DNA from: Allomyces macrogynus ATCC 38327
Taxonomy: Eukaryota; Blastocladiomycota; Blastocladiomycetes; Blastocladiales; Blastocladiaceae
Direction of reading: 5' to 3'
NCBI GenBank assembly: GCA_000151295.1
Contig: GG745339.1
Location: forward strand, 675,950 to 739,949
DNA: 64,000 nt
Positions 46,201-56,892 of the stretch are shown piece after piece. The position numbers were made by a program, and so were the translations under genes. The first letter of the stretch is position 1. Each line of letters starts with the position of its first letter. The notes below the pieces were generated by a model that had not been told where the DNA came from, did not search any database, and worked only from the letters and a program-made list of their open reading frames with translations.

Positions 46201-49200
46201 AGCAGCTCGATCGGCGGCTGCGCGCCCGTCACCTCCATTTGCGGCATGTTGAGGTCGTCGATGAAGATGACCAGCTTCTTGCCCAAGGGCGGGCCATAGA
46301 CACCTGGAGAGTGTTCAAGCAAAGTGTGAGTCCAAATTGCTTCGGGGATCGAGCAGCACAACTTCCCGTACCCTTACGGCGCTTCTCCACCTTGCTGTCG
46401 AGCAAATCCTGCGACTGGTTGGCCGACGTGCGAGCCGAAAAATTGACGACGATGGGCGAAAAGTTTTCGGCCATGCCCTTCATGATCTTTTCCGTGATCG
46501 CGACACTTTTGCCGGTACCCGTCGGACCCGTGCACAGGACGGGGCACTCGTTGTGCAGCAGCAAGTCGAGCAAATAATCGTGCCGGATCGTGTCCATGGT
46601 CGCGACCATCATGCCATTGCGCTGCGGCCCCTTCATATCGGCCATCCAGTTGACCCATCGCTGGTTCTCGGCGTCGTAACGGTAGTCGTGCAAGATGCCG
46701 TCCTGCGGCAGCGTCAGCACTTGTTCCTGCAACCACGTGCTAAACTTGTGCCGCGACGCGCCGTCCGACGAGGCGCCGGCCGACCACACAAGCGAAAAAT
46801 AGAAGAATGCATCGAGGTGCTTGAGCCCTGCATTCGGGTCCTCTTCGGTCGCGTGCTTTTGCAGCAACGCGCCGAGAACGCGCAGCGCGCTCTGCACGAG
46901 ATTGCCGTCAGTTGTCGCCACGGCCTCTTTGATGTTCTTCCGCGTAAACTCGATCGCCAAGAACCCAATCTTGGTGAAGAGGCTGAGGACCGCGTCTGCG
47001 CCCTGCTGCGGGAAGGCTTTGCGCTTGAGCCAGCTCTTGACGAGCGGCGCAAGCCCGAGCGCACCGGGCTCCATGTAGACCATGCCGCATCGCGATACGG
47101 TCGCGGGCGACGCGTGTGCGAGGTTGTCAACCTCGAAAATGAGCGTCTGCGTCGGGATCAGCTTGATGATTTCGCCACTCGTCAGGCACAGCTTCTTGTT
47201 ATCGTCGAGTACCGTGTTCATCGACTCGATCCAGACCGCGTCAACGGGCCCATCGAAGATATACCACTTACGGTCGCCCGACGTGTCAGCGGCACCGTCG
47301 CGCACCATGCACGACAGAATTCCATCACTCCACTCGTGCGTCTGCTCGTCAAACTCGCCGTACAGCTGGCCCATGGTGATACTCTTGGGGTTGAGCGAGT
47401 TGACGCGCACTTGGCATATCCCGGCGTCGGGCAACGCTTCCTTAAGCACGCGGTAGCAGCTCGTCTTGCCGCCACCCGTCGGCCCGACCAACATCATCCC
47501 ATGCCGTACGTTGATCGTGTCAAACATTTGCAGACACTTCTGCAAAAACGACTCTTCGGGCAGCAAGTGGTGCTTGGTGCAAATCTTTTCGAGCGAGCCA
47601 AACAGCGTCGCGTGGTCGGCCTTGGGCTGCGCGAGTCCCGGGAATAGATCGGAAATGATGCCGTTGAAGAGCGGCACGTCCTCGGCCAAGAACTTGGGCA
47701 CGTTCACGTCGCACAGCGCGCGCAGCAGCAGCACGTCCTCGCCCGCCGTCGGGTACACGCGCTTGAGGTTGCCCGCGGCGGAAATCACCGTCTTGACAGC
47801 TCGCATTCCGAAATCGTAGTGGTCCTGCGACGACAATTGCTCCGACGAGAGCTTGAACGTGGCGACCATCTTTTGTGCAAGCTTCTTGGCGTCCGAGAAC
47901 CCAAACGAAAAGAGCGAGATTTCGCCAATCATGCCATAGTCGGGGATCATCATGGCGACCGGCCGGAAGAGGGCCTTGAGGTTATCGGGCAGCTCTGTAC
48001 GGCCCGCGTAGCCCGGGTTCATAGTGATGAAGATGGCGTTGGTCGGGTCAAGCCGCAACTCGACACCTTCAAACACGAACTTGGTCATGCCCGCGGCCAC
48101 GGCCTTTTGGATCGTCGTGATTTGCTGCGCAATCACCGAGAGCACTTCAATGTCGATGCGGTTGAACTCGTCAAAGCACGCCCACGCGCCCGCCGACGAG
48201 AGCCCCTTGAAGAATTTGGCCATGGCCAAGTAATCAAGCTGGTCCGAGCAATTGAAGACGACACACTGCTTGGCGAGCGCCTTGGCTAAGTCCTTGGTTG
48301 TCTCCGTCTTCCCCGTGCCGGCGGGCCCCGCGGGAGCCCCGCCCATGCCGAGATGCATCGCGCCCGTGAGCGTGAGGTAGCAGCGATCGGTGAGCTGCGT
48401 GATGACGAGCCGCCCATTGTTGCCGAGGTACTCGTAGCCGTACTTGAAGTGTGCGTTGACGATGCGAATGTGCAGGTCGTCGTCTTCCCAATAGTACCGC
48501 AGCTGCGAAATCCACTCGAAGTCATTGTCGTTTTCGATCTTGGCCTCCATGAGCTGCCGGACCACGTCGCGCGCATGCACGTCAATCACAATCAGCGCGC
48601 CAATACTGAGCCGCGCAATATCGCTGAGCTCGCCGCGCACGAGCCCGACCAGCCCATCGAGCGCTGCGAGCTGTTTGGCATACATTTCTGTAAGCTTGCC
48701 CGCGCGAATCGACTCGGTCACTTCCTTGGTGAAGTAGGTCTGCGACCCGGCAATCACGAGCTGGCCCGGCCAGTCGAGCACCCACTCTTCGCGCTTGCGG
48801 TTCGGGTAGTCGATAATGGCCTGCCGCAAGACGGCGTGCAGCGACGATTTCATCGTGTTCTCGACGCGCATGAGCCACTCCTCGACGTTGCCAGTCGGGT
48901 AGAACGGCTGGTCAAACTGCACGCACTCTCCATCGGCCGAGTACATGGCCGTGATCTTGCCGTCGGGCTCAAACTGTAGCGTCGTCATGTTCTCAAACGC
49001 CTTGCGCAAATGGGGCTGCACGGCCGTCGGGTCGCGCGTCTGCGACAAGATCTGCAGCAGTTCGTCGTCGGACAGGAAAAAGAAGCGCGGGAACGCGACG
49101 CGCTTGCTCTCTAGGTAGGCCGACAGGCCCTTGGAGACCATTTCGAGCAGCTTGTTGCACTCGCGGAACGTGTCGAGCAGCTTGGCGTCGGCGCAAATCT

Positions 49201-52200
49201 CGACGACATTCGGCTTCGCAAACGCGTTCTGCATAATCTTGCGCCACGACTTGTCGACGGTTGAGAACCGCTTGCTCTCCGTGGGCAGTTGCCGGACGAT
49301 ATCCTGCGACCCGAAAATCGGCTCGAGGTACATCCACTGCCGCTGGCACATGGCCCACTCTTCGAGCACCTCCTGGATGACGCGCAACTTGCTGTCCCAC
49401 ATGGTGATGCGCTCGGCAAACGGCTTCTTGAACGGCGAAAAGTTCATGCTCTGTGTCATGACAATGTGGTCGTCGAGCAACCGCGTCACCTCGTCGGCGA
49501 GCTTCATGATGTATGTGCCCGTCTCGCGGTAAGGCAAGACTTCGAGCTGCACGTTGCGCCACTCGCCCTCCATCTTGTCGAGCGCGGCCTCGATCGAGTA
49601 CTCCTTGCCGGCCTCCTCGGCCACCTTGGAAATCATTTCGAGCCGGTCCATAAGCCGCATCTTCAAGATATCCGACAGCGTCGTGCCAGGCTTGGGACAC
49701 ACGTCGACGCCGAGATCGTTCGACAGCCGTTCCCAGTGGCGGTCGCGCATACCCGGGTTGCGGAACGCCTGAATGAGTGGCAGCGACGGCTTGAACTCCT
49801 CCATTTCGTCCTTGAGCTGCGTCGCGACGGCGAGGCATCCGGGCGAGTTCTTGAACGTCTTGACCGTCTTAAACATGGCGCGCCACGCGCCCATGAGGTT
49901 GCGCTCGACTTCTTCGGCGTTGAGATCGAGAAACGATCCGAGCAGCCACGCGCCCTTCCACTTCATCCAGTCGCTCGCACTGACCCACAGCGTGCGGTAG
50001 GGCTCAAAGTCCTTGACCAGGAACGTGAGCTCGTCGTAGTTGGTCACGGGCAGCGCAAACAGCCGCTCGCGCGAGGTGTAGAGCTGCGACAATGCCTGCG
50101 CCTCCTTGAGCTCGAGCGTGACGCGCTGCACTTCGGCGACAATCTCGGCGAGCTTGATGAGATCCGAGTGCCGCGCGAAATCGGAAATGACGCCGGCCAA
50201 ATGGTGCAGCTTTTCCTTGAATAGCTCCTGGTCCTGCTGCAAGTTGCGAATGAAGTTTTGCTCGTCGGTCATGAGCGCCTCCTCGGCCTGCTTGAGCAAC
50301 TTGTCGATCTGGCCGGGCCACCCGATCGCCGCCCATTTCGCCTTGAAGTCGTCGTTGGCCAGCTCGTACCGGTACTTGTCGAGCACGTTGAAATCGTCGA
50401 CCATGGCATCGATCTTGCCACGCAGTTCGGCCACTTGGTCCGGAATCGCCTTGAGGTACTCGCGCAACTCGCTGAGTTCCTCAGCCTTGAGCGGCTTCTC
50501 CTTGCACCGCGCCTGCATCTTGGCAAACGTGGCCGAAATCGCGAGTGCCGACTTGGCCGTGCGCCGCGCGAGCAGTTCCAAGATCGCCTTGGCTAAGTCC
50601 TTTTTCAGGTCCTTGCGCAGAATCTCGCAATGCACCTGGAAGATGCTGAGCTGCGCCGGCGCCAAACTCTTATCGAGCTCCTCCCACTCGCGGTGGTACC
50701 GCGCCATATCGCGCTCCATTTCTTCGACGGACTTGTTGGCGGCCTCGTAGTCGGCAATAAACTGGGCCACGTCCACCTTGAGCAGCTTGAGGTGCGGGTC
50801 AAACGTGGCCAGGTGCGCGGTCAGCGTCGCGTGCATGGCCTTGAGGTGGGCGACGAGTTGGTCACGGAACGCCGTGACGACGGGCTCGTTCTTGCCGACG
50901 CACGAGAGCAGCGGTTTCGTTGCCCAGAACAGGTGCGAGAGAACCATGGGTTCCACGTCCGGCACGCCCTCGAGCACGGCGAGCGCCTTATCGACGAGCC
51001 CTAAGATCGTTCCCTCGACCTGGGCCCACGGGCAGTCGTAGACGACGGCGCCGTCGCGGTACATGAGTTCGAGATGCAGTAGCGGCTTTTTCGGGTTCGG
51101 GTGTCCGAGCAGCGCCACGAGCGACTCAAGTGAGGTCAGCGTAAGCGTGCGCATCGAGTCCTCCATGAGAAACTTGATGGCGGTCATGAACGACTTGAGT
51201 TTCGACATGGTATAGACCTCGAACTTGGTCACTTGAATATTGTACCACCCTTGCGTCACGTCCTTGAGCCCGGCCTGGATCGACGACTTGACGGCCTTGA
51301 TCCACTCGTCGCGGATAAACGTCTTGACGCCAAGCACGTTCTGCACCTGCGCTTGCTCAAACTCCTCGATGCGCATCACTTTGGCCGCGTTCACGAGGTA
51401 CATGTTCATGTCGAGCAGCTGGTGGCACACGAGCCGCACAGTGCGCCACGTCGCAATAACTTGCAGCTTGGTCAGGAACGACTGGAACGCGAATTCGCGC
51501 CGCCGTTGCTCAAAGAGCGGGGCCGGGTCGGCGGGCACGCGCGCCGGTCGTGGTGGCGGGGCCGGCGGCAGCGTCAGGTGCAGGTAGGCGTACTTGTCGG
51601 CGTGCTTGCCGTGCAGCTCAGCGTCGAAAATCAGTCGCTTCATGGCCTCGTGGTAAGCCTTTTTGCACTCGGCACGCAGCGCGTCGCCGACGGCCTTGGC
51701 CGCGAGCTTGCCGAGGTGCGGCTGCCGCACGACACTGCGCTCGACAATCTTGTCGAGCGTCGGTGCAGGCAAGTCCGACGACTGCAGTGCCGGCATGCAC
51801 TCGACAAACAGCGACAGTTTCTGGATACCGGGCGAGCATTAGACTTCACCAATTTTCGAGCTCGCCCACGACGGTGGAGACGGCGTACCAGCAACGAGTG
51901 CGTCTCCTTGTGCAACTGCAGCGCCGACTCGATGCGGCGGACAAAGACATGTGTGTCCTCGGCGAGAAAATGCAAAAATATCCTGTGACATCGCAACACC
52001 GTGAGCTTCAACGATCCGAATCTGACACCCGCTCGCCACAACATACCTCGGAACAAACGCCTCCACTGGCTCGTGCGCCAGCGCGCCGCCGTGACTCTCG
52101 ACATGGTACTGCACGCGCCACAGCGCCGCTGCCGCGTCGTACCCCGTCATGACGACCGGTCGCCACGCACCGGAAATCAGCGCGTTCCCCGGGACTGGAA

Positions 52201-52952
52201 TCGCTGCGGGAATGACGGTCGTGCCGGCCTCGGTCTCGGTCGACCACCCGCCCTTCTTGTAGAGCTGAATCGGCGACTTGTCCATGTTGAGCCACTCGTA
52301 GGCGTGGCGCGCCTCGTAGTCGGTGTTGTCGAAAACGTGCAATGGGATCGGGGTGATGAGGTCTATCCACTTCATCCGTCAGCGGCACGTTGGCCACGTC
52401 GAAGAGAGAAAACGCAAGTGAACCTTGCGGTGAAATGCCATGGTCGTCAAGCATCGCCCCAATATCCTGCGACGCAAACAGCCGCTTCTTGCGTTCAATC
52501 TCGATCCGGCGCGGCGTCTCGCCCGGCCGCGGCTTGTACGGGCGAATCACTTTGGGCTCGAGCGCACTACTGGTCGCATCCGCACCCATCACACCCGCAA
52601 AGAGCGCGCGCGACGATCCGTGCGGGCTCGCGTGTACAGCGGGTGCCTTCCACTGCGCGGCGCGCCCCATGCCGCCGGCTCGTCCCTCGGCCTGCGCGAG
52701 CATTCCATTGGCCCCAGGAGCATCACCGTCGAGGTCGAGTGAGGAAGATGCCGACAAGAGCTCGGTCTCGCGCACGGGGAACGGGCCCACGGCGGGAACG
52801 GCAGGGAGCACGGCATGCGATGCGCGAATGTTGGTGTAGGCGCCAGGACCAATGGCACCGCCCGCACCGCCAGCGAGCGGTGCCGGACTCTTGAGCGGGC
52901 CGAGCAGCGGTTGAGGCTTGCGCTTGGTTGCCAGTGCTCCGTTGAGTTGCAT
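40270..52952 (-). CDS. DNAH1: axonemal inner-arm dynein heavy chain, DNAH1 class (C-terminus lost in gap)
   Basis: Force-generating ATPase of inner-arm axonemal dynein. Exons: 52952-52424, 52362-52047, 51982-51889, 51820-46372, 46303-44894, 44810-<40270; introns 61-83 nt; 4113 residues visible, against about 4265 in human DNAH1. Early exons carry RRIEIERKKRLFASQDI, LHVFDNTDYEAR and VPRIFLHFLAED, which are specific to the DNAH1 N-terminus. P-loops: GPAGTGKT (AAA1, about residue 1477), GPTGGGKT (AAA2, 1760), GPTGTGKS (AAA3, 2078), GVGGSGRQ (AAA4, 2425). The stalk/microtubule-binding region (about 2650-2950) includes LKPKKVDGDKPGKKVDDYW and FDKDNIPEAVITKIKPYIDN. A run of 14 Gly (about 42375-42420) interrupts the region before DWLTEMAW. 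The last readable residues, TGHSTNYVLTIELPSAHRP-SHW, are about 13 residues short of the family C-terminus. Presence implies a motile flagellum. Confidence 0.93.
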
Positions 52953-53440
52953 GGCGGACGAGGACGGCTGTTGGTGAAATTGCAGAGAGAATGGGCGCCC
53001 AGGCACGCAGTCGGGAGCGGGTTCGTGGGCGGGTGCACAGGGGCCGGTAGCGGGAGCTTCTGCAGCGGAAATGGTTGGATCGGCGTTGAATGCGCCGAGT
53101 AGGGCCTGTTTGCGGGACCGGAATCGAGGGAAGCGACAGGCCGCGACGGCGGAGACTGACCGGCAGAGCTGATCAGCGAAACGACGGACGCGGTCACGTG
53201 CTGATCAAAACGTCTCACGCCAAAACGAAATGGTCGCTTCCAAACCGCTGCTTGCAACGCCAGCAAGGAGATGTGCCCTTTGCCCCCGCATCCCTCGACA
53301 ACGTTGCGATATTGCCTCGATGCCATGTCGACAGAGATGCTGTGGAAGCAACCGGCACGGCCTCCAGCACGCTCGTACCACGGCAAAACGCATGTTCACC
53401 CAAACAAAACCAGATACATATCCTAATACACCCCTATCAC
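52953..53440. other. intergenic spacer (dynein promoter region)
   Basis: About 490 bp between the dynein start and the cyclophilin stop, both on the minus strand. It should contain the dynein promoter. I recognise no ciliary regulator (for example RFX-type) site by eye. Confidence 0.4.
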
Positions 53441-54580
53441 TTACGACTCCCTCACATACCGGGTCAGCCCGCGCCCCTTGATCTCGCGTCCCTCCGGATC
53501 GGTGCGGCGCGCACTGACACGCGCCGGGTCCACCATCAAGTGCCCCGCGCGCCCCCCACCGCGATGTCCATTGCGGTTCCCAAACAGCCGGTCATACACG
53601 TCCTTGGCCACCGACAGCTTGGGCGGTGCGCCGCGGTCGGCCGACGTGGACCGGTGGCGCCGGCGCTTGCTGCTGCGCTTCTTCAAATACCGGTCCGACG
53701 AATGGTCGCGGCGCGAACGGCGCTTCCTGCGGCGGTCCTTGCTGTCGTGACTGTCGCTGTCGCTGTCAGACGAAGGGGAAGAGGTCGAGGAAGAGGAGGA
53801 TGAAGAGTCGGTGGAGGAGGACCGCCGGCGCGATCGCTTCGATGACTTGGACGATTTGGCCGACCTCTTGGCGTCAGAGCGGCGCACCATTTCGAGCTCG
53901 CCGCAATGCACGATGCGCACGTCCTGCACAGGCCGGTCATTGTCGTCGACGTCGACGGCCTCGGCTTGCTGCACTACCTCGATTCCCTTGACGACACGAC
54001 CAAAGACGACGTGCTTGCCGTCGAGATGCGGCGTGTCGCCCGTCCTACGTGTCAGCACCTAGCCAGTCAGCATCGCTCGCTTACTCGTCACCACCCACCC
54101 ACCATCACCCATACGTACGTGATAAAGAACTGGGACGACGCCGTGTCCTTGCCGCGGTTGGCCATCGACAAACAGAACGGGAAATGCTTCGTCTCCAGTC
54201 CCGCCGGCTCGTCCTCCATCGTGCGGCCATAAATCGACTCGCCGCCAGTGCCATTACCGCTCACAAAGTCACCTCCCTGGATACAAAACTCTTGGATCAC
54301 GCGGTGGAAGACGCTGCCCTTGTAGTGCAACGGATTGCCCGAAACGGCACCAACACCGCGCTCTCCCGTGCACAGCGCACGGAAATTCTCTGCAGTTTGC
54401 GGGACCTTGTCGGCAAACAGCTCGATGATGATGCGGCCTGGGATTTGGAAGGAATGTGGGGGTAATTCCAGGGGTTGATCAGGTACTGGTCAGCAACGAT
54501 TGACCATGACCGGGTGAAGAGCTTGGTCACGGACCGACGGTGCCGTTGACGTCGACGTCGAGGAAGACTCGTGGGTTCAT
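53441..54580 (-). CDS. SR-type cyclophilin (peptidyl-prolyl cis-trans isomerase)
   Basis: Exons 54580-54535, 54437-54119, 54044-53441; introns 97 and 74 nt (GTCCGT and GTACGT donors); 322 residues. The cyclophilin domain fills about residues 1-170: [73 protein letters not shown] and [14 protein letters not shown]. The catalytic Arg (FHRV), the Phe/Gln of FCIQGGDF and SQFFIT are intact, so isomerase activity and cyclosporin binding are likely. The C-terminal half is Ser/Arg/Asp-rich with SSK, RRRS and DSDSDS tracts, as in PPIG/NK-TR/CYP63 cyclophilins that associate with the spliceosome and SR proteins. It ends in a conserved-looking [13 protein letters not shown] block and [10 protein letters not shown]. 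It is divergently arranged with the TBC gene. Confidence 0.92.
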
Positions 54581-54975
54581 GGTTGCAGCGTCGGGATAGC
54601 AATGCAGCAAGTTAGGTCTTGCAGCGGAGGTTGTCGTTGCGACTCCAACGTTGACGCAGCGGATGTACTCGCGATGGCAATCCGCTTGATGGAAGACAGT
54701 CTTGAGCAACGTTGAGGAGCACGGAACGGTGGCATCGCTTGCTCCCTCCCCGTCCTCCCCGCATTCTCCGCATTTCGCTTCTCTCGCGCGGGCCATGTTG
54801 CTGCGCGGGCGTCCTTGACCGCGCGGCCCTCTCGCGCAATCTACTACTTCGGCCCATCGACGCCGCCGCGATTGCTCCAGCAAACCACAACCGGCCAGCC
54901 CGAAAACATCAGCCAATTTGCCTTGCCCATCCGCGCGCGCACCATCTCCACCTTGCCGCGCCCGCCCGTTGCCGA
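54581..54975. promoter_or_regulatory. putative bidirectional promoter
   Basis: 395 bp between the divergent start codons of the SR-cyclophilin and the TBC RabGAP. Both genes must take their core promoters from here. No TATA box is visible. Regulation in common is inference. Confidence 0.5.
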
Positions 54976-56573
54976 ATGTACTCGACCTGTCGTCTCCTCG
55001 ACGACCTGGACGCGCCGCACCGGCTCGCGAGTCGCGGTCTGGCCAGTGCGCCGTATCTGGCGCCGTTTACGTCCCCGCGAAAGGCCATGGACGAACCCGG
55101 TAGTGGATCGCCGACAAGTGTGCGGTCCAGCAATGGCGACGACCGCGCGACCGAGCTCGACGAGACACTGATGCAGTGGATTGCGGTGCTCAAGGACTGG
55201 GAGCTCGTGCGCGACCAGGCCGAGACGGATCGCAGTAAGCGCGCCGTGCTCAAGAAGATTGTGGAGATGTGTCCGAACGGCGTGCCCAACGAAATTCGTA
55301 TGTTGATGTCCCGCTCGAGGAATGGAGCAGACGAATTTTGACCCCCCCCCCCCCCCTGGGTCGCGATAGGTCCGGTCGTTTGGCAGAAGGTGCTCGACGT
55401 CGATAAGTACCGCAAGCCGGGCCTGTTTGAAGAGCTCGTGGCCCGACCGCCATTGCCGATTTACGACCAAATTGAGAAGGATATTGGACGGACCTACCCG
55501 CACCACGGTACGCGCCATTTTCGGTCGACGATCTGCGGGACTCGAGCTGAATGTGTGATGGCCACATTTTAGTCATGTTCAAGGACCCGAGCTCGTCAGG
55601 GTGCGCGCGACGTGATCCTCGCTCAACCCGTATGTTTGCGATGTCGGCGCTGACCTCCGTCGCCCCATTTTCCCTGCTCTCGCTCGCCAGCCAGGCCCAA
55701 CTTGCGTCGGTCTTGAAGGCCTACGCGCAGTATAACCCGCAAGTAGGCTACACCCAGGGCATGAACTTCATCACGGGCCTACTCCTGCTGCACATGCCAC
55801 CTGAGGTCCGTCTGTTTTCTCCCTCCCATCTCCACCCCATCTCCACTTTCCATTCCGGTCCATCCATCCCGTCTGACCCGCCTCCACCCGGTCCTGACTC
55901 TTCTCCACCCACTCCTGACCCTTCTCCACCCGTCCCGCAGGAAGCCTTCTTCACGCTCGTCGCGCTCATGGCCTCCCACCGGTTCCCGCATCACGACGCA
56001 TCACTGCAATCCCTGCACGTCTCGATCCAAGTCTTTGACGACCTGGTCGCGCACCACCTCCCGAAACTCTACGCGCGGCTCACCGAGCAACACGTCTCGG
56101 CCGTCACCTACCTCCCGCGGTGGTGGATGTCCGGGTGGGACATTTGCCCATGGGGCTGCCGCGTCCGGGTCTGGGACTGTGTGGTCACCGAAGGGTACCC
56201 GGCGTTTCATCGCGCGTCGTTGGCGATTTTGGCGTGCGTGCAAGGTCAATAACGCTCCTTCTTTCCCGCCAACCACGTTTTTTTTTTTTTTTTGCGACTT
56301 TGATGGACTGACCGAAGGTGGGTTGTAGACCACGTTTTGCACACGCATGAGTCGGAAGTCCTCGACGTTCTGCTGCACCCGCTCGCGCGCGACTTGCAGC
56401 CGGCATTATTTTCCGCACAGTACCGCGCGCTTTCTGCCGTCACGGCCGCGCGAATTAATCGGTTGCATGCGAAATACGACCCGCCCAAGGCCGTCCTGGT
56501 TGCACCCGCGCCGGGGCCGCTGGATGCGGGTGGGCTGGTTGCGCGGTTTCTCAATACATTTCGGAGGAAATGA
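54976..56573 (+). CDS. TBC-domain Rab GTPase-activating protein
   Basis: Six exons: 54976-55297, 55370-55507, 55573-55600, 55691-55805, 55941-56244, 56329-56573; 383 residues, all phases agree. TBC domain landmarks: GVPNEIRPVVWQKVL at the exon 1/2 junction, the arginine finger in IEKDIGRTYPHH, and the glutamine finger in QYNPQVGYTQGMNFITG. Then follow the F-x-x-D/L-P helices with WWMSGWDICPWGCRVRVWD and EGYPAFHRASLAIL. Both catalytic fingers are present, so it should stimulate GTP hydrolysis by a Rab/Ypt protein in vesicle traffic; the target is unknown. It is small for the family and has no other domain. Exon 3 is only 28 nt. Introns carry a 15-C run (55342-55356), a CT-rich tandem repeat (55830-55930) and a 16-T run (56278-56293). 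An alternative start is ATG 55087. Confidence 0.88.
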
Positions 56574-56892
56574 GATGGGCAACCTGGTTGCGATGCGCGA
56601 CGCGAAGGATCATCAGCGACGCGGTCCTGTTCCTGCACAGACACAAGAGCGAGCAGCGCGGCATCTGTGCCGGATAGAGAAACGCATTCGATGCGATGGA
56701 GACAAGAAAGTACACACTATTGACCATTCATTACTACGCGACACACAACCAAACCAAACCAATGCAAGGGCCACGCACACCCAAACGCTAAAACCAAATC
56801 AAAGGGTCCCAATCCAACCAAGACGTAAAAAAATGAACTAGCAAGTGAGTCTCAAAAACACAAATCAAAACGAAAAACCCCGCCACTCCCTC
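56574..56892. other. convergent intergenic spacer
   Basis: About 320 bp between the converging TBC and C2H2 genes. It is rich in A and C on the plus strand from 56740 on (AACCAAACC words). No gene seen. Confidence 0.45.

Noticed and set aside
44000..51000. Many plus-strand open frames of 200-490 codons opposite the dynein gene
   Set aside because: Same GC-bias shadow effect; no family motif and the sense strand is fully explained.
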